A DNA stretch of 5,579 nucleotides from Nitrospinae bacterium CG11_big_fil_rev_8_21_14_0_20_56_8 (GTDB lineage: Bacteria > Nitrospinota > Nitrospinia > Nitrospinales > VA-1), in NCBI GenBank assembly GCA_002796165.1, contig PCWF01000208.1:1-5579 (forward strand), read 5' to 3'. This document shows positions 1 to 5,579 of the stretch, one piece after another. The translations under genes were made by a program, and so were the position numbers. The notes beneath the pieces are model-generated. The model saw nothing but the letters and a program-made list of their open reading frames with translations. It was not told the origin of the DNA and ran no database searches. How positions within the stretch are numbered: position 1 is the first letter of the stretch; each line of letters opens with the position of its first letter.

Positions 1-604
1 CGCGTAGCTGGGTGTTCTTGACATCCGGATCATGCTGGGTGGAAATGACCACGGTTTCGATTCGGGTGGGTTTGCCGTTTTCATAGCGGACGGAAACCTG
101 GGATTTGCTGTCGGGCCGAAGATAGGGGAGAACATTTTTTTTTCTCAATTCCGAGAGCTTTTTCACCAGCTTGTGGGCGTACATGATGGGCATGGGCATC
201 AGTTCTTTTGTCTCATTGCTGGCGTACCCGAACATCATCCCCTGATCGCCCGCGCCTTGCTCGTGCTTGTCATCGTCCACACCCCGGGCAATATCTCCCG
301 ATTGTTCGTCGAAGGCCACGAGGACGCCGCAGGTTTCAAAATCGAATCCTTTGGTGCAATGGTCGTACCCGATATTCTTGATGGTCTGGCGGACGACCTT
401 GGGAACCTCGATATAACAATTCGTGGTGATTTCCCCGGCGACCACGGCAAACCCGGTGGTGACCATGGTTTCGCAGGCCACACGCCCATGGGGATCTTTT
501 TCAAGGATGGTATCCAAAATGGCGTCGGAGATCTGATCGGCGATCTTGTCGGGATGGCCTTCTGAGACCGATTCGGAAGTGAACAGATAACTGCTTTGGT
601 TCAT
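1..604 (-). CDS. metK: S-adenosylmethionine synthetase (methionine adenosyltransferase), N-terminal part; 3' end off the window
   Basis: MetK makes S-adenosylmethionine from methionine and ATP in the cytoplasm, releasing phosphate and pyrophosphate. The reading frame starts at the ATG at 604 and stays open to the window edge, giving 201 residues of a family that is usually about 380-400 long, so roughly half is visible. Seen directly: LFTSESVSEGHPDKIADQIS at residues 7-26, containing the family's catalytic His-Pro-Asp-Lys (His17, Asp19, Lys20), the signature GAGDQGMMFGYA at residues 117-128, and LRPDSKSQV at 162-170. The start fits the family N-terminus and has GAGG six bases upstream. It follows ptsI after 58 bases, in the same direction. 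No SAM riboswitch fits into that gap and I see no terminator or clear promoter there, so co-transcription with ptsI is likely but unproven. A run of nine A residues on the coding strand (135-143) does not disturb the frame. Identification is secure. Confidence 0.97.
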   Translation of the reverse strand, partial: MNQSSYLFTSESVSEGHPDKIADQISDAILDTILEKDPHGRVACETMVTTGFAVVAGEITTNCYIEVPKVVRQTIKNIGYDHCTKGFDFETCGVLVAFDEQSGDIARGVDDDKHEQGAGDQGMMFGYASNETKELMPMPIMYAHKLVKKLSELRKKNVLPYLRPDSKSQVSVRYENGKPTRIETVVISTQHDPDVKNTQLR

Positions 605-662
605 TGTAATCCTCGTGTTAAAGGGGGATGGTTGAAATATTTCCGTTGGCGAAAAATCAGGG

Positions 663-2447
663 CTAAATGGTTTTGGCGGTCGACTTGGAATTTTCCTCGA
701 AATCCAGGTTCTGGTTAAAATCGGCGGGGAATCTGGATTTCATTTCCGCGACGATAAACCGGTTGACCTCTTCCGGGGAATTCAGGGTTAAAGCATGGTC
801 CGCAACCTTCCTGGCTTCGTTGAGGGTAATTTTGCGCAAGATTTTTTTGACCTTGGGAATGGCATGCGGTTCCATGCTCAATTCGTCTATTTTTCCCAGA
901 CCCAGCAGAAGCATGGTGGCCAGGGGGTCACCTCCCAGTTCGCCGCAAATGGATACGGTTTTACCGGCGGTTTCCGCTACGTTAAAAATCGACTTCAGGG
1001 TTTTCAGGACCGCGGGATGAAACGGCTGGTAAAGGTGGGCTACATTTTCATTGATGCGGTCCACGGCAAGAATGTATTGAATCAAGTCGTTGGTGCCAAT
1101 GCTGACGAAATCCACTTCTTGAAGAATCCGTTCGATGCAAATGGCGGCGGCAGGGGTCTCAATCATGGCTCCCACTTCAATTTCATGGTGGGAGGGGATT
1201 TCCTCCTCCTGCAATTGGTTCTTGGCGAGTTGAAGAAACTCGTTGGCCTGCCGAATCTCTTCGACGCAGGATATCATAGGATACAGGATTTTCAGGTTTC
1301 CGTAAAGGCTGGCCCGAAGGATGGCTTTTAACTGGCTGATGAAAAGTTTCGGATAGGCCAGAGATAATCGGATTCCCCGAAGCCCCAGAGCGGGGTTGTT
1401 TTCATCCTCCCGGTTGAGGAAGTGCGGATTTTTATCCATCCCGATATCCAGAGTCCGGATGATGGCGGGATGGGGCGCCGAGCCTTGCGCAACTTTTTTG
1501 AAATTTTCATATAATTCCTGCTCAGAGGGAAGGGTCACGCTCCCCATGTATAGGAATTCTGTTCGATACAATCCCACCCCCTCGGCCCCAAATTTACGCA
1601 GCGACTTGATTTCATGGGCCGACTCGATATTGGCCAGGATCTTGATCTTGGTTCCGTCCTTGGTTTCCGCGGGTTCGTGGATGTCCTGCAACAACTTGAT
1701 TTCATATCGCCGGTAATTGTCCTGTTTTTTCTTGTATTGAACCAGAAGTTTTTCGGAAGGGTTGACCAGAATCTGGCCATCGATCCCGTCGATGACCACA
1801 AGATCCCCCGTGTTGGCTTCCTCGGTGATACCCTTGACCCCCACGACCGCGGGAATGCCCAGCGCGGAGGCGAAAATACCCAGGTGGGAGGTTTTGCCGC
1901 CTACCTCGGTCGCCAGGCCGAGAACGAATGATTTGGGCATCATCAGCGTATCCGAGGCGCTGAGGGAATGGGCCACCACCACGACCGGCTCTTCGATTTC
2001 GGAAAGGGACTCCTGATTATGGCCGATCAGGTTTCGAAGGATTCCCTGGACTACGAGGTCGAGATCGTCCTTTTTCCCCTTCAAGTATTCGTCGTTGATG
2101 TTGCTGAACAGTTTGCCGAATTTTTCCAGGGTTTGGGTGAGAGCCCATTCGGCATTGATACCGTCCTTGCGGATGCGGTCTATGGTATCGCTGACGAGGA
2201 TTTCATCTTCAAGGAGAAGGGTGTAAGTGTCGAGGATGACGGCGTACTTGTCGGCCACCTTGCTGGCGCGTTTTTTGATTTCCTGCATTTGCGCCTTGGA
2301 TTGCTCTATGGCATCCCTTAGCCGGCGAACCTCGGCATCCACTTTGCCGGGCTCAAGCTGGTGCTTGACCACGCAGAACTTGGATGAGTCCAGGATATAA
2401 GCCTTCCCGATGGCCACGCCCTTCGATGCCGCGATTCCGTTAAACAT
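663..2447 (-). CDS. ptsI: PTS enzyme I (PEP-protein phosphotransferase), no GAF domain
   Basis: Enzyme I autophosphorylates from PEP on a histidine and hands the phosphate to HPr; it is cytoplasmic. This copy has 594 residues, close to sugar-type enzyme I (575 in E. coli) and far shorter than PtsP/EI-Ntr, which carries an extra N-terminal GAF domain. Domain order: N-terminus GIAASKGVAIGKA (4-16), helical HPr-binding subdomain (about 25-145), phospho-histidine subdomain with GGKTSH (His188) and LGIPAVVG (196-203), then the PEP-binding barrel (about 255-545). Barrel motifs are GLYRTEFLYM (292-301, Arg295), RTLDIGMDK (331-339), GAMIETPAA (426-434, Glu430), SIGTNDL (449-455, Asn453-Asp454) and SICGELGGDP (499-508, Cys501). 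Residues beyond His188 (Leu-Gly-Ile-Phe-Ala-Ser) and Met337 differ from the usual pattern. The start matches the family N-terminus, with AGGGA five bases upstream. A polar tail of about 20 residues follows the barrel. Its neighbour ptsN suggests a role in the nitrogen-PTS relay, probably with an HPr encoded elsewhere. Confidence 0.95.
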   Translation of the reverse strand: MFNGIAASKGVAIGKAYILDSSKFCVVKHQLEPGKVDAEVRRLRDAIEQSKAQMQEIKKRASKVADKYAVILDTYTLLLEDEILVSDTIDRIRKDGINAEWALTQTLEKFGKLFSNINDEYLKGKKDDLDLVVQGILRNLIGHNQESLSEIEEPVVVVAHSLSASDTLMMPKSFVLGLATEVGGKTSHLGIFASALGIPAVVGVKGITEEANTGDLVVIDGIDGQILVNPSEKLLVQYKKKQDNYRRYEIKLLQDIHEPAETKDGTKIKILANIESAHEIKSLRKFGAEGVGLYRTEFLYMGSVTLPSEQELYENFKKVAQGSAPHPAIIRTLDIGMDKNPHFLNREDENNPALGLRGIRLSLAYPKLFISQLKAILRASLYGNLKILYPMISCVEEIRQANEFLQLAKNQLQEEEIPSHHEIEVGAMIETPAAAICIERILQEVDFVSIGTNDLIQYILAVDRINENVAHLYQPFHPAVLKTLKSIFNVAETAGKTVSICGELGGDPLATMLLLGLGKIDELSMEPHAIPKVKKILRKITLNEARKVADHALTLNSPEEVNRFIVAEMKSRFPADFNQNLDFEENSKSTAKTI

Positions 2448-2524
2448 GGGAATCCCTGGCGCGAGAACGCAAAAGGGCTCCTGAAAATTTTGTTACTCCT
2501 TTGCAGGATTGAATGGAAAAAGGT
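2440..2524 (-). promoter_or_regulatory. ptsN-ptsI junction with three Shine-Dalgarno-like elements
   Basis: The 77-base gap between the ptsN stop and the ptsI start carries three purine-rich, ribosome-binding-like elements on the minus strand: AAAGGAG at 2496-2502, AGGAG at about 2479-2483, and AGGGA at 2453-2457. Only the last is correctly placed for the ptsI ATG (spacer five bases). The strongest, AAAGGAG, has no ATG, GTG or TTG within the next dozen bases. The middle one sits five or six bases before a TTG at 2472 that opens a ten-codon frame ending in TAA at 2440, overlapping the first codons of ptsI. What is seen is the motifs and spacings. Translational coupling, or a relic of a lost gene, is inference. 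Confidence 0.3.
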
Positions 2525-2989
2525 TCAAATAAATTTGGAATCTTCATTGACGATTATCGAATAGATTTCCTTGCTGTCATGAGCCTTGAGAATATCGTCC
2601 CGAAGCCCCTGGCTTTTGAACAGCCGCGATATGCGTGCCAGGGCCTTGAGGTGTTGCCCCGTGGAGGTGAAGGGGGCGATCACCATACATACAAAGTGAA
2701 CGGGTTTCTGGTCGAGGGAGTCAAACTCCAACCCTTCCACCGAACGCCCGAAAAGGGTGGTGATGGCTTCCACTTCATCGGACTTGGCATGAGGGATGGC
2801 CACATTTTCCCCAATGCCGGTACTACCCAGCATTTCCCGTTCCATCAAGGCGTTGTAGAAAGCCTGACGGTTTTTGATGGTTCCCGTGGTTTCCAGGAAA
2901 CCGGTCAATTCTTCGAGGACGCTTTCTTTGTTTTTGCCTTTAAGATCGGCAATAACGAAATCGGGTTTCAGGATTTCGGTGATTTTCAT
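2525..2989 (-). CDS. ptsN: Nitrogen-regulatory PTS protein EIIA-Ntr
   Basis: EIIA-Ntr is the cytoplasmic end acceptor of the nitrogen PTS. It does not transport sugar; in well-studied bacteria its phosphorylation state controls potassium uptake, nitrogen or stress responses by protein-protein contact. The protein has 154 residues, the usual size for a single PTS EIIA type-2 domain. The phospho-acceptor motif is GSTGIGENVAIPHAKSDEV at 55-73, with His67 as the predicted phosphorylation site. The segment APFTSTGQHLKALARISRLF (about 105-124) matches the family's second conserved helix region. The ATG at 2989 is the only plausible start: an in-frame TAA lies four codons upstream, and MKITEIL is a typical N-terminus. 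No purine-rich ribosome binding site is visible in front, which is unusual here and suggests coupling to hpf translation, whose stop is 44 bases upstream. It sits in the conserved rpoN-hpf-ptsN order, which strongly supports the assignment. Confidence 0.95.
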   Translation of the reverse strand: MKITEILKPDFVIADLKGKNKESVLEELTGFLETTGTIKNRQAFYNALMEREMLGSTGIGENVAIPHAKSDEVEAITTLFGRSVEGLEFDSLDQKPVHFVCMVIAPFTSTGQHLKALARISRLFKSQGLRDDILKAHDSKEIYSIIVNEDSKFI

Positions 2990-3033
2990 GGTCTGGGGTT
3001 AATTCGGAAAGAAATGGATGATGGATGTTTTCA

Positions 3034-3363
3034 CTAGCTCAATTGTTTCTTTTTTTCCTCAACCCCTTTTTTGATTCGCAGGTCTTTTGCACGTTCTTTA
3101 TGTTTCCGCAATTGTTTTTCGATTTTAATCAGGGCATTGTCCATGGCGGTGTAAAGGTTGTCGGTTTCCTCCTCGCCGTGAACGGTGAATCCTTTGGTCT
3201 TGACCGTAATCTCCGCAAAGTGCCGGTGTTTTTCCACTAAAAGGGCGACATGGACATCGGCCTTTTCACCAAATTCGTCGATGGTTTTGCGGATTTTGTT
3301 GTCCAGATGGTCCTTGATGGCATCGGTGATTTCGATATTTCTCCCCGTCACGGTCAATTTCAT
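3034..3363 (-). CDS. hpf: Ribosome hibernation promoting factor, short form (HPF/YfiA family)
   Basis: HPF binds the decoding channel of the 30S subunit in starved or stationary cells and keeps ribosomes inactive but intact. The 109 residues begin MKLTVTGRNIEITDAIKDHL, the family's first strand and helix. The remainder fits the beta-alpha-beta-beta-beta-alpha fold, including HFAEITVKTKGFTVHGEEE (48-66) and DNLYTAMDNALIKIEKQL (68-85). The tail (86-109) is rich in Lys and Arg. There is no C-terminal dimerisation domain as in long HPF (about 180 residues or more), so this would be a short form acting with a partner such as RMF or alone; no RMF-like gene is visible. The start is well supported: AGGAG lies eight bases upstream (3372-3376). 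It lies between rpoN and ptsN, its standard location (historically called the sigma-54 modulation protein). Placement and fold make the call secure; the name raiA/yhbH is sometimes used for the same family. Confidence 0.94.
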   Translation of the reverse strand: MKLTVTGRNIEITDAIKDHLDNKIRKTIDEFGEKADVHVALLVEKHRHFAEITVKTKGFTVHGEEETDNLYTAMDNALIKIEKQLRKHKERAKDLRIKKGVEEKKKQLS

Positions 3364-3408
3364 TTCTTGGTCTCCTGTGGAACGAAAAAAAACAACAAAG
3401 ATTGTTTC

Positions 3409-3438
3409 AGGTTAGCTTAGCTTTTAGGGTAATTTCAA
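3409..3438 (-). promoter_or_regulatory. Possible weak sigma-70-type promoter before hpf
   Basis: In the 94-base rpoN-hpf gap, the largest in the window, the minus strand shows TTGAAA at 3433-3438 and, 18 bases on, TAACCT at 3409-3414. The first is a good -35 match; the second agrees with the -10 consensus at only three of six positions. The gap is A+T rich next to hpf. HPF genes are often induced separately in stationary phase, which makes an internal promoter reasonable. No sigma-54 -24/-12 element (TGGCAC with a downstream TTGC) was found. This is a weak candidate only. Confidence 0.2.
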
Positions 3439-3457
3439 GCCGGGATAGAGAACCGGG

Positions 3458-4993
3458 TTAAAATAATTTCTTTCTCTTGCTGGCGGGGGGGATGTTTAAT
3501 TCCTTGCGGTACTTGGTTACAGTTCGGCGCGCGATCTTGGCATTTTTCTTCATAAGGATCTGAACCATTTCATCGTCCGTCAACGGTTTTCTGCGGTCTT
3601 CCTGTTGCACGACCTCTTTGATCATATTCTTGACCCGTATGGAGGAAAGATTGCTCCCCATATAGGATTTGATGCCGCTGTGAAAAAAATATTTGAGCTC
3701 GAATATCCCCTGTGGGGTATCAATGTATTTGTTCGTCGTAATGCGGCTGACGGTTGATTCGTGCATCTCGATGTCCTTGGCGACATCCTTCAGGACCATG
3801 GGTTTGAGGTATGCCAGACCCTTTTCGAGGAACTCCCGCTGGAGCTTGATGATGCTGTTTCCTACCTTGTATATCGTTTGCCTCCTTTGGTCAATACTTT
3901 TGATGAACCACATGGCCGAGCGGTATTTGTTTTCAAGGTATTCCCGGGTCTGGCCTTCCTGCGTCGTCTTTAACAGGTTGTGGTAAAAGGGATTAATCCT
4001 GAGCCGGGGGACATCCTCTTCATTGAGGGTGAGGAAATACTCGCCATTGGAGTTCTTGCACACCACCAGGTCGGGAACCACGTAGTCGATGCGTTCGGAG
4101 GAATACGTGAGGCCCGGTTTGGGATCGAACTCGCGTATTTGTTGCAGGGCAGAGAGGATTTCCTGGACGGGCACTTTCAATTCGGCGGCTACCTTGGGAA
4201 TATAGCGTTCCTCCAACCGTTCCAGGAAGTTTTCGATGAGGTTCTCCAAAAGGGGAGAGCGTTCGGGCAGGGACCGTGCCTGGATCAACAGACATTCTTT
4301 CAGAGACCGCGCCCCCACGCCGGTCGGTTCGAATCCCTGGATGACGGACAGAACCCGCTCGACGTCGGCCAAGGGGGCCTGGCAGATATCGGCGATCTCG
4401 GAAAGGTCGACGGCAAGGTAACCGTCATTCTGAATATTTCCGATGATGCAGGAGCCGATTACCTTGTCCTCCTCCGAATGGACGGTAAGGTCCAGTTGCC
4501 AATGCAAATGCTCCGCAAGCGAGGGATCGCGGCGGAAGGTGGCATCGATTGAAGGCCGCTCGGTGTAGTTGTCCACGGCCATTCCGCCATCCAGGTTATT
4601 CTGGATGAAACTGTCCCAGTCGACCTCCTGTTGTTCGGGGGCGGATTCGGCATCTTTTGTCTGTAAAGTTTCCTCTTTGAACTGGACGTCGGTTTCCCGG
4701 AAATGGTCTTCCGCGAAGATATCTTCTTCCTTATTATCGGGGTCCCCGTCCCCGGTTTCCTCGGGGGGGGGCTCCTCGATATCAAAATCTTCCGTTTCCG
4801 CTTCCTCCTCGACGCCGGGTTCCTCTTCGAGGATCTCTTCAAGGATGGGATTTTCGACTAACTCCTGGCGAACGAGCTGGGCCAGTTCCAGCCGGGCAAG
4901 AGGAAGGAGTTTAATGGCCTGTTGCAACATGGGGGTCATGACCAGTTTTTGGGTCATTTTGAGCCCGAGGCCGAATTTCATTTCCATTGCCAT
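3458..4993 (-). CDS. rpoN: RNA polymerase sigma-54 factor
   Basis: Sigma-54 directs core RNA polymerase to -24/-12 promoters and needs an ATP-driven enhancer-binding activator to open DNA. The protein has 511 residues (477 in E. coli) and all expected regions. Region I, the activator-responsive N-terminus, is seen in LKMTQKLVMTPMLQQAIKLL (11-30) and QELVENPILEE (43-53). Region II (about 52-130) is strongly acidic and proline-containing. The core-binding domain follows, with PTGVGARSLKECLLIQA (223-239). The helix-turn-helix region includes HESTVSRITTNKYI (411-424), and the RpoN box ARRTVTKYRK is at 488-497. The start at 4993 has AAGG seven bases upstream; Met3 and Met5 are alternative starts that change nothing important. 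It lies 27 bases after lptB, as in many Gram-negative bacteria. A C9 tract on the coding strand (4763-4771) encodes Pro-Pro-Pro in region II. The frame is intact as sequenced. Confidence 0.97.
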   Translation of the reverse strand: MAMEMKFGLGLKMTQKLVMTPMLQQAIKLLPLARLELAQLVRQELVENPILEEILEEEPGVEEEAETEDFDIEEPPPEETGDGDPDNKEEDIFAEDHFRETDVQFKEETLQTKDAESAPEQQEVDWDSFIQNNLDGGMAVDNYTERPSIDATFRRDPSLAEHLHWQLDLTVHSEEDKVIGSCIIGNIQNDGYLAVDLSEIADICQAPLADVERVLSVIQGFEPTGVGARSLKECLLIQARSLPERSPLLENLIENFLERLEERYIPKVAAELKVPVQEILSALQQIREFDPKPGLTYSSERIDYVVPDLVVCKNSNGEYFLTLNEEDVPRLRINPFYHNLLKTTQEGQTREYLENKYRSAMWFIKSIDQRRQTIYKVGNSIIKLQREFLEKGLAYLKPMVLKDVAKDIEMHESTVSRITTNKYIDTPQGIFELKYFFHSGIKSYMGSNLSSIRVKNMIKEVVQQEDRRKPLTDDEMVQILMKKNAKIARRTVTKYRKELNIPPASKRKKLF

Positions 4994-5020
4994 GCGATAA
5001 CCTTTTCCGAGTAACCGTCC

Positions 5021-5579
5021 TTAGAACGTGAATTGCTCTCCGAGATAAATCTGTTTCACTTTTTCGTCCTGTGCCACTTCCAGCGGCGAGCCGGAACAGA
5101 TAATCTGGCCTTCATTGATGATGTATGCCCGGTCGGTGATGCTGAGGGTCTCCCGCACGTTGTGATCGGTGATGAGGATCCCGATGCCTTTCTGCCGAAG
5201 CTGGGAAATGAGCGATTGGATATCGGCCACCGCGATGGGGTCGATGCCGGCAAAAGGTTCATCCAGCAGAATGAAAACCGGCGAAGTGGCCAAAGCCCGG
5301 CTGATCTCCACCCGACGGCGCTCCCCTCCCGAAAGGGTATAGGTTTTGGAGTTCTTGATATGCAGAATGTTCAACTCCCTTAAAAGAGCCCGAGCCCGCT
5401 TCTTACGGTCGAAGGACGAAAGATTCTGTGTTTCCAGGACCGCGATGATGTTTTCCTCCACCGTGAGCTTGCGAAAGACCGACGGTTCCTGGGGAAGGTA
5501 ACTGATTCCCTTTTTAGCGCGCAGGTGCATGGGATGTTCCGTAATATCCCCGTCATCCAGAAAGACCTGGCCGCTGTCG
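5021..5579 (-). CDS. lptB: Lipopolysaccharide export ABC transporter ATPase LptB, 5' end off the window
   Basis: LptB is the cytoplasmic ATPase of the LptB2FGC complex, which extracts lipopolysaccharide from the inner membrane and pushes it over the LptA bridge to the outer membrane. The frame is open from the window edge (first full codon at 5578) and gives 185 residues of a protein usually about 240 long, so the N-terminus with Walker A is missing. An internal ATG at 5530 is not the true start, because LptB-like sequence (DSGQVFLDDGDITEHPM) precedes it. Visible in order: Q-loop region YLPQEPSVFRKLTVEENI (27-44), ABC signature LSGGERRRVEISRAL (82-96), Walker B VFILLDEPFAGIDP (101-114), the H-loop histidine in ITDHNVRE (136-143), and the C-terminal YLGEQF, typical of LptB as opposed to branched-chain amino acid LivF/LivG. 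Upstream genes would be expected to be lptA and lptC. Being followed by rpoN is the usual arrangement and supports the call. Confidence 0.96.
   Translation of the reverse strand, partial: DSGQVFLDDGDITEHPMHLRAKKGISYLPQEPSVFRKLTVEENIIAVLETQNLSSFDRKKRARALLRELNILHIKNSKTYTLSGGERRRVEISRALATSPVFILLDEPFAGIDPIAVADIQSLISQLRQKGIGILITDHNVRETLSITDRAYIINEGQIICSGSPLEVAQDEKVKQIYLGEQFTF

Noticed and set aside
135..143. Run of nine A in the metK coding strand as a possible frameshift
   Set aside because: The translation on both sides matches MetK in one frame (Lys-Lys-Asn across the run), so the gene is intact here. Transcriptional slippage is possible but nothing supports it.
32..565. Open plus-strand frame of 177 codons opposite metK
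   Set aside because: It lies wholly antisense to a clear MetK coding sequence and resembles no family I know; its openness follows from the codon composition of the opposite strand. The same applies to the long plus-strand frames at 795-1331, 2513-3037 and 3980-4552.
605..662. SAM or SAH riboswitch upstream of metK
   Set aside because: The gap is only 58 bases and shows no paired stems or conserved SAM-binding core.
3385..3406. Terminator-like element before hpf: AACAA / TTGTT stem followed by eight T on the minus strand
   Set aside because: The stem is only five base pairs, mostly A-U, with a three-base loop, so it is too weak to terminate. It lies about 20 bases before the hpf start, where it would block a conserved operon gene.
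5021..5530. ATG at 5530 as the start of the ABC ATPase
   Set aside because: The frame stays open to the window edge, and the codons before 5530 encode typical LptB sequence. A protein starting there would lack Walker A.
1..5579. Mobile element, CRISPR array, toxin-antitoxin or defence system
   Set aside because: All sequence is accounted for by six housekeeping or regulatory genes with gaps under 100 bases. No transposase, repeat array or terminal inverted repeats were seen.

Overview
The window reads as a single, densely packed run of six bacterial genes, all on the minus strand, so transcription goes from high to low coordinates. In transcription order they are lptB (its 5' end lies beyond position 5579), rpoN, hpf, ptsN, ptsI and metK (its 3' end lies beyond position 1). 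Gaps are 27, 94, 44, 77 and 58 bases. No stretch longer than 100 bases lacks a gene. I see no tRNA, rRNA, CRISPR array, insertion sequence or convincing factor-independent terminator.

The lptB-rpoN-hpf-ptsN order is the classic sigma-54 / nitrogen-PTS neighbourhood of Gram-negative bacteria. LptB powers export of lipopolysaccharide, so the host has an outer membrane. Following the block with an enzyme I gene, and the style of the proteins (sigma-54 of 511 residues with a long acidic region II, a short hibernation factor), suggest a deltaproteobacterium-like lineage or Nitrospinota rather than an enteric bacterium. That is inference from gene order and protein style. The sequence alone does not fix the taxon.

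Region by region: 5021-5579 is the C-terminal three-quarters of the LptB ATPase. 3458-4993 is complete sigma-54. 3034-3363 is a short-form ribosome hibernation factor with the best-placed Shine-Dalgarno sequence of the set and a possible weak promoter in front. 2525-2989 is EIIA-Ntr with its phospho-histidine. 663-2447 is a complete PTS enzyme I without a GAF domain. 1-604 is the N-terminal half of S-adenosylmethionine synthetase.

Functionally, enzyme I takes phosphate from PEP and would pass it through an HPr-type carrier to EIIA-Ntr, forming a regulatory phosphorelay that does not transport sugar. The HPr carrier and RapZ, which often sit between ptsN and ptsI in related clusters, are not in this window. 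Sigma-54 and the hibernation factor link the same locus to nitrogen or stress transcription and to ribosome inactivation. metK is metabolic and appears to be a passenger with its own ribosome binding site. This is mostly an ordinary housekeeping locus. The points worth a second look are the ptsN-ptsI junction, the unusual residues around the enzyme I active site and a nine-base C tract inside rpoN.
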